Source: Mogibacterium sp.
GTDB lineage: Bacteria; Bacillota; Clostridia; Peptostreptococcales; Anaerovoracaceae
Length of the DNA stretch: 64,000 bases
Assembly (NCBI GenBank): GCA_017512145.1
Contig: JAFWHB010000032.1
Span: forward strand, 211,513 to 275,512
Reading direction: 5' to 3'
The notes under the pieces were generated by a model. It did not search any database, was not told the DNA's origin, and saw only the letters and a list, made by a program, of their open reading frames with translations. A program made the position numbers and the translations under genes. Numbering within the stretch: the stretch's first letter is position 1; every line of letters begins with the position of its first letter. Of this stretch, positions 8,761 through 16,681 are shown in pieces.

Positions 8761-8909
8761 AGTTCTTACCTCCAAAATCCTTTACAAGACAGCCCGCAAA
8801 TGAAAAAATTCGCGGACACACAAGTATCCGCGAATCAGAATAATCTGTGATATCGAGCCCTACCAACGCTAGTCTGTAAGGCGAGAAGCGGATAACTTCT
8901 GCTTTAACC
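8761..8909 (-). ncRNA. infC-rpmI-rplT leader RNA (L20-type autoregulatory leader)
   Basis: About 150 nt lie between the predicted transcription start (about 8909) and infC. The 5' part contains GCAGAAG-TTATCCG-CTTCTCGCC, which can form a hairpin, and ACCAACGCTAGTC-like sequence on the opposite strand. The 3' part holds a full intrinsic terminator (8802-8835). The arrangement of promoter, conserved structured segment, terminator and infC with GGAGGT matches Firmicute leaders through which L20 causes premature termination. Assignment to a named Rfam family is from memory of the layout, not a search. Confidence 0.65.
8802..8835 (-). terminator. Attenuator terminator in infC leader
   Basis: Perfect 9-bp stem ATTCGCGGA/TCCGCGAAT with a 10-nt loop, directly followed on the minus strand by a run of six T residues. 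It lies before infC and after the promoter, so full expression requires read-through or antitermination. Confidence 0.88.
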
Positions 8910-8915
8910 TCAGAT

Positions 8916-8944
8916 ATTATATGAATTTGTCAGAGTAAAGTCAA
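8916..8944 (-). promoter_or_regulatory. Strong sigma-A-type promoter for infC operon
   Basis: TTGACT (8944-8939) and TATAAT (8921-8916) on the minus strand, exactly 17 nt apart. It lies just downstream of the maf stop codon. Confidence 0.82.
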
Positions 8945-8950
8945 GAGAAA

Positions 8951-9526
8951 TTATTGATATTGTTCAACAATCCCTGCAATTCTATAGTATGGCAGGCCTA
9001 CTACATTCTCGTAGTCTCCGTCTATGTGATCGATGTGCTTGCCGAAGTAACCCTGTATTGCATATGAGCCGGCCTTGTCATACGGTTCTTCCATAGCAAG
9101 GTATTCTCTGATGTCATCATCGGAATAATTCTTGCAATGTACTTCTGTAATATCGCTAATAACATTGCAGTCTCCCGAGTCAACATCAATTGTTGCTACG
9201 CCCGTAACTACATAATGGACTGTGCCTCTTATCTTATCCAGCATTCGCCAAGCGTCATCGTGATCAACAGGCTTGCCCATTATCTCATCCTTCCAGACAA
9301 TAGTATCTGATCCGACAATAAGATACCCGGCATATTCAGGATTATCCTTAACTGTCTCATAGCAAGCCTCAGCCTTGCGTCTTGCCAGCATCTCGACAGC
9401 TTCACACATACCTATTCCATCAGGCAGAGTCTCATCTGTCTCTGTAGGCATGATCACAGGCTCAATCCCATGTTTAGCAAGAATCTCTCTGCGTCTTGGA
9501 GACTTAGAAGCGAGAATGACTTTCAT
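8951..9526 (-). CDS. maf: Maf-family nucleoside triphosphate pyrophosphatase
   Basis: A 191-residue Maf/Ham1-superfamily enzyme that hydrolyses non-canonical or selected nucleoside triphosphates (probably dTTP/UTP class). Motifs: ILASKSPRRREIL at residue 4, ETDETLP, then VGSDTIVWKDEIMGKP, and DKAGSYAIQGYFGKHIDHIDGDYENVVGLP. Length is typical. The ribosome site AAGGAGAAAAGATAAACA precedes ATG. An 8-bp inverted repeat (GATTTGTA/TACAAATC, 9546-9576) lies in the gap to the pilus operon and may be a weak terminator of it. Confidence 0.95.
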   Translation of the reverse strand: MKVILASKSPRRREILAKHGIEPVIMPTETDETLPDGIGMCEAVEMLARRKAEACYETVKDNPEYAGYLIVGSDTIVWKDEIMGKPVDHDDAWRMLDKIRGTVHYVVTGVATIDVDSGDCNVISDITEVHCKNYSDDDIREYLAMEEPYDKAGSYAIQGYFGKHIDHIDGDYENVVGLPYYRIAGIVEQYQ

Positions 9527-9579
9527 TGTTTATCTTTTCTCCTTAGATTTGTATTGCCTTACAGATTCTACAAATCCTG

Positions 9580-12099
9580 TCATTCATTGTCAATTCTCCG
9601 TCTTTTAATGCCGATGAATATACTGATCAGGATAAGAAGAGCTCCTGTAATGAAGACTACTGCTAATGGCTCTGCTCCACTATAGAGGAATCCTGTATTC
9701 TCTGCTAGCTCTCTGTTATTCTCAAACAGTATCGTGTATTCTTTGCCCTCCTTCAGTGATACTGTTCCTGTTGACAGTTCGGATTCCTTGCGTCTTTCTT
9801 CTCTCCTGATTTCTCCACTCTGATCACTGATTACAAATGATGGACGATGATCGCTCTTGTATTCAGTAACATCGACAGACGCTCCATCCGACAGATCTTT
9901 AATCGAAAAATTGTCATCATCTTTCATCCTGAATCTGAGAACTGCATTACCGCTTGCATCTGTTCTGAATGAAGTTCCCTCGAATCCGCTGTCAAGATTT
10001 GCGCCATCATTTACCACAGAATATGTTGTATTTGGTGACAGATTACCAAGCTTAGCATTGAATTCGAACTGTTTGGTAAGATCTCCAAGCGATCCCGTAA
10101 CATTCTTCATAATTCTCAATGAACCAGGAATTTCATCCGGATCATCGAACTCCTCGTTCCAGAATCTGACCAGAACACTATTGGTACCGCTCTCAGTCTT
10201 GCCGAATACATTCTCTTCATTTGCTGATGCAGCTTTTCCGCCATTGTCAGTTATTTCAGAGATATCAGAAAGATCAGGTCTGTTCCTTCCGGATCCCTCT
10301 GTATTATGCCATGCTGTCGTATTCCTGACTTGAACCTTATAGCCTTCGTCGTCCTTATATTCCACATATACTACGACATAATAGCTTGATTTGTCATAGC
10401 TGATCTTACTATCAGGATTCTCAGGGATTACTTCAGAAACTTTATACATATACCAACCTGGTTCCTCGAAGGAGATCAGTCCAAAGCTCTGTGATCTCAG
10501 AACATTCACGTTTCCTGCTATTCCTGTGACCGTAACATCCTTATATCGCTGACCTTCCGGCGTTTCTTCCGGCATCGGCATATCTGCTGCATCTATTCTC
10601 TGTCCTGATTCCGTTGTCAGCTCATTCTCATGTCTCCAGCCTTCCACAGGTTCGATCCTGAATGTAAATGCGTCCGTCTTGCCACCGCTCTTGAGGATCT
10701 TGCCTGCATTAATATCTGTTTCAGCCTCTGAAATAGGCCTCCAGACAGCGTACAGATCCACTGTACCATTATTCTCAGCTGTCAGATTGTGTACTGATCC
10801 CTTATCGCCTCTTATATCAAGCTTGCCTCCTGGCTCTGCTTCAGGATCTTTATCCCATCCTACGAGTTTGAAGCCCGGATTGATAAATGAATTCGACTGG
10901 GCCTTGGCATCTGTGTCATACAGGAATTCCTGATCAGGCATCATGCCAGTTGTATTATCGGCATTAGGATGGAATCTGACAGTGTATTTGTTTGGTTTCC
11001 AGTTAGCATATAGTCTGGTCTCAGCAGCGAAATCTGACTTGAAATAAGTAGCTGCCTGATCGTATTCTCTGCCTGATCCAGCTGAAGAATCAGTCCACTC
11101 AGCACCTTTGTTCAGATGGTATCCTGGCCTTGTGAGATTTACTGAAGATGGGTCATCAGCCTTGCTGATACTAAACCTATCTGTGATCTGAGTTGTCAGA
11201 GCGACTCCGTTCTTCCTTATTGTTCCATCTGCATCTACTACGATATCAGCTCCATGATTATCGGCCAGCTTACCTCCATTAGAATTGTATGTGATTCCGT
11301 TTACTTTCTTCCATTGCGCATAGACAGTTGTCCACTGACCATCATAGAGAGCCCAGCTGCCCGGAATAGCTCCGCAGTTGCCTACCGAAGTTCCGCTTCC
11401 ATCAGGGGAAGTATTCCAGCCAGCGAATTCGTAACCATCACGGTAGTAGGTATTAGGAGCCATTGTCCCGCCTGTACCATAAGCGAAACTCTGATCATTC
11501 ATAACACCTCCGCCTCCGTTCGGATTGTATCTGATAAATCCTGTGTTGGAAGCATAATAAACGACCATATAACAATTTTCATACTTTACATTCTCAGATG
11601 TTTTCAGTCCTACAGCTGAAGTGTTAAAAGCAAATGAGATTCCAGTATTTGAGGCCGAAGCAATACTGTTACGGACTTGCGTCTGCGAACTTGCATAAGC
11701 ATAATAGTGATATCCTTCAAGCCCTGCCAGTGCTATCGAAGTGTTGAAGTAAATATATTTATCATAACTTGCACCATCAGCCGCAGTTTTGCTTGTTACG
11801 CAAGGAGATGACATAAGCCCCATCCATTGATCTCCTCCACTGATGTATATTGTATTCGGCTTGTTATATGAATCAGAGAAGCTTGGCTTTGATGCCCAGG
11901 CGAAAGTATAAGTAACTCCATGCCAGTGCGCTCCGTTTACATAGATATATACTGTGTATGTGCCACTTGGGTATACTGTGTCTGCAACAGCAAGACTTCT
12001 CAGCGGCAAACTTACAATCAGCATAATAGAGAGGATAAGAGCTGATACAGCAGATAACTTCTTCCTGCTGGCTGTCTTTTCAGATTTAAGGTGCTTCAT
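9580..12099 (-). CDS. Large pilus-linked adhesin with Listeria-Bacteroides repeats
   Basis: An 839-residue exported surface protein. ATG at 12099 is chosen because GGAGAGGGGGCG precedes it; the start overlaps the previous stop by 14 nt. A signal peptide ends near LPLRSLAVA. The middle holds repeats of the Listeria-Bacteroides type (about residues 190-445: IRYNPNGGGG, GYEFAGWNTSPDG, VYAQWKK and further copies). Two FctA/Spy0128-like isopeptide pilin domains follow (about 455-620 and 650-790: KNVTGSLGDLTKQFEFNAKL). The end is a sorting region (ENTGFLYSGAEPL), a hydrophobic helix and KRRR. The motif lacks the LPXTG proline. As last gene of the operon and with the most elaborate N-terminus, it is the best candidate for a tip adhesin (inference). 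Confidence 0.82.
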   Translation of the reverse strand: MKHLKSEKTASRKKLSAVSALILSIMLIVSLPLRSLAVADTVYPSGTYTVYIYVNGAHWHGVTYTFAWASKPSFSDSYNKPNTIYISGGDQWMGLMSSPCVTSKTAADGASYDKYIYFNTSIALAGLEGYHYYAYASSQTQVRNSIASASNTGISFAFNTSAVGLKTSENVKYENCYMVVYYASNTGFIRYNPNGGGGVMNDQSFAYGTGGTMAPNTYYRDGYEFAGWNTSPDGSGTSVGNCGAIPGSWALYDGQWTTVYAQWKKVNGITYNSNGGKLADNHGADIVVDADGTIRKNGVALTTQITDRFSISKADDPSSVNLTRPGYHLNKGAEWTDSSAGSGREYDQAATYFKSDFAAETRLYANWKPNKYTVRFHPNADNTTGMMPDQEFLYDTDAKAQSNSFINPGFKLVGWDKDPEAEPGGKLDIRGDKGSVHNLTAENNGTVDLYAVWRPISEAETDINAGKILKSGGKTDAFTFRIEPVEGWRHENELTTESGQRIDAADMPMPEETPEGQRYKDVTVTGIAGNVNVLRSQSFGLISFEEPGWYMYKVSEVIPENPDSKISYDKSSYYVVVYVEYKDDEGYKVQVRNTTAWHNTEGSGRNRPDLSDISEITDNGGKAASANEENVFGKTESGTNSVLVRFWNEEFDDPDEIPGSLRIMKNVTGSLGDLTKQFEFNAKLGNLSPNTTYSVVNDGANLDSGFEGTSFRTDASGNAVLRFRMKDDDNFSIKDLSDGASVDVTEYKSDHRPSFVISDQSGEIRREERRKESELSTGTVSLKEGKEYTILFENNRELAENTGFLYSGAEPLAVVFITGALLILISIFIGIKRRRIDNE

Positions 12100-14440
12100 T
12101 GTTATCGCCCCCTCTCCTGAATCTTCGTATGCCACATGCAGCAAATACAGCTGCTGCAATCAGAAGAATGCTGCTTATCATCCAATCGGTATGCTCTACC
12201 AATCCAGTTATAGTTGTCGTATCTCTATTGTTAGTGAAAGCGACTGTGACTACACCATCCTTCTTATCAAGTGTCTCCTCCTCAGTTGCAAGCTCCTGCC
12301 AGTTGTGTTCCTTGCTGTCACTACTTTTAATAAATACAGACTCACTGGAGTCTGACGCAAGGCTGTATGAAGGCGTATGATCACTCGCAGCCTCGATTAA
12401 TCTGTACTTACTTCCTACCGGCAAATCAGATATCACAGCCCCCTGTCCGCCCGTCATATTGAATACAAGAGTTGCTTTGCCATCCTTGTCTGATCTGAAG
12501 CCTTTTCCGGTTCTGCTTCCTGTCGTAACATTATTTAGTTCTCCCCCTCCAATAGGTGTCACAACGTATTCTTCTGAAGCAGCAAGTCCGCTGAGCGTGG
12601 CTTCTATAACGAACTTCTTCGTAGTATCTCTTAGCTTACCTGTGACTTTTTTGGTAATCCGTATATCAGATGTGACATCAACAGTAGCACTGCTTCCTGG
12701 GATAGAATTGACTATGCTCGTTTCAGATGATCTGAAGTATGCCTCCCAGTCCACCTTAGCCTTGTAAGTAACAGATATCACCGGCTTATGTGTGTCTGCA
12801 TCATCTGAAGTAAATGTAATATCAATGCCACTATCGTCAGCCTTGTCTATTGTACATGTTCCATGCTCTGCATGTGTTTCAACTGAACCCGGGACGAGCT
12901 TAAGAAGTCCATTCGCAAGATCATCATGGATCTTATGGGTGCCAGGCGAAGCATCATCCCAGATTTCCTCTGAGGTGATGATATATGTAATCTCCTCATC
13001 ACTGCCAAGTCTGACCGACTCTTTATCTGCTTTCTTCTCATCTTCATATTCAGGCAGATGTGCGAATTCAACCTCTATGTCATAAGATGATGACTGCCTT
13101 GTGTTTAGCACATATCCATTACGGATTTCTCGTACCGGCAGCGGATATTTGTTCAGCTTAGTAAAAGTATATGAACCTCCATTCTTATTAACAGCCTGAG
13201 CAGCGCCATCTACTTTAAGAGATTTGACATAGAAGCCTTCTCCAGGGGTATAGTCATAGACAGCACTGGAATTCATAAGATGTGTATTTGAATACCAGAA
13301 CTTATCACCCGAATAAGTTCCTCTTCCTCCCAGATGAGACACTGTACTTCCCTGACCGCTTCTCATTGCTCTTACATTTACGACAGGCTGACCACCGATG
13401 ATGGTTCCCATACTGTGCTTGGATTTAGCTCCTCCTGTTATGGATCCTGTCCAGTTAAAGCTGAAACCTTGCGGTGCGACCGAAGCGACGAATCCGCTAT
13501 AAAGCGAATCAAAATCCCCCGGCCCGGCATTATTGGTTGCTTCCCTCAGGGCCATAATGTAATCGCCAATACCTTTGATCTTCGTATTGCCGGCTGCAGT
13601 GATCTGAACCTCTGTAAGACATCTGTTGGCAATATCTCCTATTGCAGGAGGCAGAACGGCAGCACCCTGCCACCCACTCAGAAGCTCTATTCCTTCGGCA
13701 TAGTAACCGTTCCATCTTTCGGTATTAGTCAGACTTGTTTTCGTTGTACTGTCAGGCACATCAAGATCAAAGAACGTGACTAGCATCGATGGATATTTTG
13801 CAGGTGATATAGGCGTGTGTGTGCCGGTCTCAACGATCGACATCGTAACTCTGATTTTCTCACCCACAGCACAGCCTGTACTCTTATCTGCAGCTGTATA
13901 GTTCGGATCAGCATAACTTATTCTCGGCGAGTTAGCAGAGAGATGTCCTGAGCTTCCTGCGATATTGACCTTGAGCGTTGTGTTCGAATTGATGCTGCTG
14001 TTGTAATTCTCTCCGAGATTGACCTCAATATCATCCATCGTAATCAGGACATCGGCATATCTTCCTTCCGGCAGATATGCGCAATTCGGAAATCTCAGGG
14101 TCACAGGCGGCAGGTTATTGGACTTCAGAGAAGCTCCATGTGATTCGTTAGCTTTGCTGCCGCCAAAGTTAAGTTTGCCCTTCCATACCAGTAGTGGAAT
14201 CATATGCGGATATCTCGGAACATATCCATATTCGATCGAATAACCACTTCCGGATTCGATTATCGCATTGCCATAATACAGTTCCAGTATCTGAACATAG
14301 TTAGTACTGAGCTGACTGAACTGAGTACCGCGTCCGTCATCATTTACAGCAGGCAAAGTCTGTCCATACGTAAATGATGTTTCGGAGCTTAGCGTCAGCA
14401 ATATGGCAAGAAGTGCCATTATTAATTTCTTCCAGTTCAT
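12086..14440 (-). CDS. Large ancillary pilin with FctA-type domain
   Basis: A 784-residue exported protein. A signal peptide covers about residues 1-26. The N-terminal 440 residues match nothing I recognise. A segment near 465-580 (KADKESVRLGSDEEITYIIT, then SVTYKAKVDWEAYF) looks like a DUF11/fimbrial D2-type isopeptide domain. A segment near 590-700 (ITKKVTGKLRDTTKKF) is FctA/Spy0128-like. The C-terminus has NNRDTTTITGLVEHTDWM, a hydrophobic helix and RRFRRGG, that is, a sortase-type tail with TITG in place of LPXTG. Ribosome site AAGGAGGTCCGTT. It follows the acidic small protein gene by 11 nt and overlaps the next adhesin gene. Confidence 0.8.
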   Translation of the reverse strand: MNWKKLIMALLAILLTLSSETSFTYGQTLPAVNDDGRGTQFSQLSTNYVQILELYYGNAIIESGSGYSIEYGYVPRYPHMIPLLVWKGKLNFGGSKANESHGASLKSNNLPPVTLRFPNCAYLPEGRYADVLITMDDIEVNLGENYNSSINSNTTLKVNIAGSSGHLSANSPRISYADPNYTAADKSTGCAVGEKIRVTMSIVETGTHTPISPAKYPSMLVTFFDLDVPDSTTKTSLTNTERWNGYYAEGIELLSGWQGAAVLPPAIGDIANRCLTEVQITAAGNTKIKGIGDYIMALREATNNAGPGDFDSLYSGFVASVAPQGFSFNWTGSITGGAKSKHSMGTIIGGQPVVNVRAMRSGQGSTVSHLGGRGTYSGDKFWYSNTHLMNSSAVYDYTPGEGFYVKSLKVDGAAQAVNKNGGSYTFTKLNKYPLPVREIRNGYVLNTRQSSSYDIEVEFAHLPEYEDEKKADKESVRLGSDEEITYIITSEEIWDDASPGTHKIHDDLANGLLKLVPGSVETHAEHGTCTIDKADDSGIDITFTSDDADTHKPVISVTYKAKVDWEAYFRSSETSIVNSIPGSSATVDVTSDIRITKKVTGKLRDTTKKFVIEATLSGLAASEEYVVTPIGGGELNNVTTGSRTGKGFRSDKDGKATLVFNMTGGQGAVISDLPVGSKYRLIEAASDHTPSYSLASDSSESVFIKSSDSKEHNWQELATEEETLDKKDGVVTVAFTNNRDTTTITGLVEHTDWMISSILLIAAAVFAACGIRRFRRGGDNNEAP

Positions 14441-14451
14441 AACGGACCTCC

Positions 14452-14916
14452 TTAATAACCCGGTGCCTCAAACACAGCAGCCCAGGATGAAGGTCTTAGC
14501 AAAGGGACATCTGGTTTGTCTTCAGGTATAGTCGTCTCCTCTTCTGTTCTGTTATCCGTTACATTGCTATTCAAGGAAGAATCCTTCTCGTTGTTTTTTA
14601 ATGCTGCATTCTCTGTTGTATTCTCTTTATTGACCTCCTCCTTATCCTTTTCTGTTTCTGTATCTTTCTCAGTATCTTTCTCTGTATTTTCAGCTGCTTT
14701 TTCATCTGCAGCATTGATATTAATTGTTTCCGGATCACCGGTTTCCTGCAATTCCATTACAGGCACTGTCTCGTCTGTTTCACTGAGGCCGGACTGCACT
14801 GCTGCATTGTCACAAGCAGGTCCCTCACTTGCAGGTTCATCATCTGCATATACGGGGATTGCAAGTATCACAGCCATAATAAGAGACAGAATGATCGCTC
14901 TATCCTTCTTCATCAT
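14452..14916 (-). CDS. Small acidic, low-complexity secreted protein of the pilus operon
   Basis: About 154 residues. Signal peptide (KKDRAIILSLIMAVILAIPVYA), then a strongly acidic low-complexity stretch rich in E, K, D, T and N, ending with a short conserved-looking tail (VPLLRPSSWAAVFEAPGY). No cysteine-rich, membrane or sortase motif is present. The start overlaps the end of the preceding pilin gene; ATG at 14916 is preferred because AAAGG lies 9 nt upstream, but ATGs at 14922 and 14913 are possible. No family recognised. Its position between small pilin and ancillary pilin suggests a stalk, linker or secreted assembly helper (inference only). Confidence 0.65.
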   Translation of the reverse strand: MMKKDRAIILSLIMAVILAIPVYADDEPASEGPACDNAAVQSGLSETDETVPVMELQETGDPETININAADEKAAENTEKDTEKDTETEKDKEEVNKENTTENAALKNNEKDSSLNSNVTDNRTEEETTIPEDKPDVPLLRPSSWAAVFEAPGY

Positions 14917-15484
14917 TGTCATCTGCCTTTCTCTTAACAAGGAAGATTCCCAGCATGAGACCTGAAGCGATCAGTATGAAAGGATAAATCATTGCATCCG
15001 GTGAATCTCCAGTCTTAGGTGATTTGGCAGCTGCCGGCGCTTCATACTCATCGCTGAAAACTATTTTCTCTGCCTTACTTCCGCCTGAATCCCACGCTAC
15101 GATCTGCGAGGTTCCGTTATTGTACATCGCGATCATTACTCTGTATTTGGTTTTGCCGCAGGACACAGAATAGTAATATGCATCAGGATATGTGAATGTG
15201 ATGCTGCCAAATTCAGGATTGCCTTTGCCTTTTACGTTTACTGATTTGCTCTTGCCCTGTGAGCCCACAGGCATGGGACTATCTTCCTTCTCTGCAGTCA
15301 GAACAAATGTAAACTCCTTATCACATTTACCCGCATCTCCAGTAATTATGTGTTCAACAGGTATATTTACAGTAACAGCCGGGATCGTCTTGTTTGCTGC
15401 TCCTGAAGTATCCGCATAGCATACTGCGGTTACCAGTCCTGTTAAAATCAAGGTCAAAGCTATTGCTCTTAGAACTATACGCAT
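14900..15484 (-). CDS. Small pilin (probable base/anchor subunit) with SPKTG sorting signal
   Basis: A 194-residue exported protein. A signal peptide ends near TAVCYA. A single FctA/Spy0128-like beta domain follows (VTVNIPVEHIITG, then GKCDKEFTFVLTAEKEDSPMP and ITFTYPDAYYYSVSCG). The C-terminus carries KSPKTGDSPDAMIYP, a hydrophobic helix and KRK, a good cell-wall sorting signal. SPKTG-type signals are used by class B pilus sortases and by housekeeping sortases in Clostridia. A small pilin with the most canonical sorting signal is a reasonable base subunit that hands the fibre to the wall (inference). Ribosome site AGAAAGGGGAAGGCG. Confidence 0.82.
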   Translation of the reverse strand: MRIVLRAIALTLILTGLVTAVCYADTSGAANKTIPAVTVNIPVEHIITGDAGKCDKEFTFVLTAEKEDSPMPVGSQGKSKSVNVKGKGNPEFGSITFTYPDAYYYSVSCGKTKYRVMIAMYNNGTSQIVAWDSGGSKAEKIVFSDEYEAPAAAKSPKTGDSPDAMIYPFILIASGLMLGIFLVKRKADDNDEEG

Positions 15485-15498
15485 CGCCTTCCCCTTTC

Positions 15499-15996
15499 TT
15501 ATATTTGTCTTCTTCTGATAACTGTCACGATCCTTCCTTTGATATTTCTCTTACTTATCTGGCCCTGTATTCTGCTGTCTTCAGCGTCCTCTCTGTTATC
15601 ACCGAGAATAAAGAAGGCATTCTCCCTGACTGTAAATGGCAGCTTCTCTCCTTCTGCAGCATATGTTCTTGAGTAGATTCCATCTGAATAAGATGCCGGA
15701 AGATATAAGCCATCGAAAGTCATCTGCATATCTGAAGTGCATCCGATACATGTTCCGGGACCTGCTGCTATTCTTCCGGTACAGATCCGGTCTTCGCTCC
15801 TGTAAACTACAGCTTCGGTATTAGTGAAACTGTGAGTCCTGTAATAGACTATCAGGTCGCCATCCTTAATAGCCGGATACATATCATTGCCATGCTGCAC
15901 AGTCACACCGAAAACAAAGTTGAAAACCAGCAACAGGAAAACAATTACAATTACTAATTCAATTATCAGGTTTCTTAGCTTAGTTCTGTATTCCAT
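15499..15996 (-). CDS. SipA-like signal peptidase homologue lacking catalytic Ser and Lys
   Basis: A 165-residue protein with one N-terminal membrane helix (about 10-31) and a signal peptidase I fold. In place of the catalytic serine of box B (S-M-x-P) it has Asp38 (HGNDMYPAIKDGD). In place of the general-base lysine of box D it has Gly74 (ICTGRIAAGPG). The structural box E remains (ILGDNREDAEDSR). S. pyogenes SipA, which is needed for pilus polymerisation, is reported with the same Ser-to-Asp and Lys-to-Gly changes. Next to a sortase B and FctA-type pilins this is very likely a non-enzymatic assembly factor. It overlaps the sortase gene by 17 nt; ribosome site AGGAGATAGCG. Confidence 0.85.
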   Translation of the reverse strand: MEYRTKLRNLIIELVIVIVFLLLVFNFVFGVTVQHGNDMYPAIKDGDLIVYYRTHSFTNTEAVVYRSEDRICTGRIAAGPGTCIGCTSDMQMTFDGLYLPASYSDGIYSRTYAAEGEKLPFTVRENAFFILGDNREDAEDSRIQGQISKRNIKGRIVTVIRRRQI

Positions 15997-16681
15997 CGCT
16001 ATCTCCTGTTCTTCTCGCTCTGCAGAAGACTACAGACCTGTCATTAGTCATATCTCCCGAACATGTGGAGAGCATTACGAGCTTGTCACCCTCTTTAAAT
16101 TCAAGTTCCCTGCTGAGGCTGCATCTGTCGAGAAGCTCAAGCGGGAGATCTCTTTCAGGATCTGTATAATAGACTTCGCCATCATAAGCATCCACTATTC
16201 CGGCTCCGCATACTGTTAATTCATACTGGTAGTCCGGTGTAATCAGATCACCCAGCTTGTTCTTCTCGAAGAACTCTTCATTCAGGTAGCAAGTAAGATC
16301 ACTGAACATAGCTCCTCTTGACATATGATGCCCATGGATTATCAAGTATTTATCGGTCATGTCCGGGGAGCATCCGGCATCAAGAAAAATACTGCCTCCC
16401 TGATAGAATTCACCATCAATTCCCTTGTTGATATACTCATAGTTATCCTCTCCCTGGACAACCGGATGATTTATGTGAGTTCCATCCATTCTTATCCATC
16501 CGACGGTGTCCCGGTTCCGGGCTTTAAGTTCATCAAAGCCCGGAAAACCGTCTTTCTGGACACCTGCACTGGTCAGAGCATACATGTCATAAAGAGTGCT
16601 GCCCGCAAAAGCCAGTGCAACTATCAGGAGAATTATTTCAACTCGTCTCAGGACCTTTGTAAGCAAGTCGACGATAATCAT
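15980..16681 (-). CDS. Class B sortase (pilus polymerase)
   Basis: A 233-residue membrane enzyme that cleaves sorting motifs and joins pilins through lysine side chains. An N-terminal helix (about 15-35) anchors it. The class B core is intact: TVGWIRMDGTHINHPVVQ, the catalytic His118 in IIHGHHM, Cys207 in LSTCSGD and Arg215 in TNDRSVVF. Its ATG overlaps the major pilin stop codon by 4 nt (ATGA), so the two are translationally coupled. With FctA-type pilins and a SipA-like partner, it corresponds to the pilin polymerase of the streptococcal FCT layout. Confidence 0.93.
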   Translation of the reverse strand: MIIVDLLTKVLRRVEIILLIVALAFAGSTLYDMYALTSAGVQKDGFPGFDELKARNRDTVGWIRMDGTHINHPVVQGEDNYEYINKGIDGEFYQGGSIFLDAGCSPDMTDKYLIIHGHHMSRGAMFSDLTCYLNEEFFEKNKLGDLITPDYQYELTVCGAGIVDAYDGEVYYTDPERDLPLELLDRCSLSRELEFKEGDKLVMLSTCSGDMTNDRSVVFCRARRTGDSDGIQN

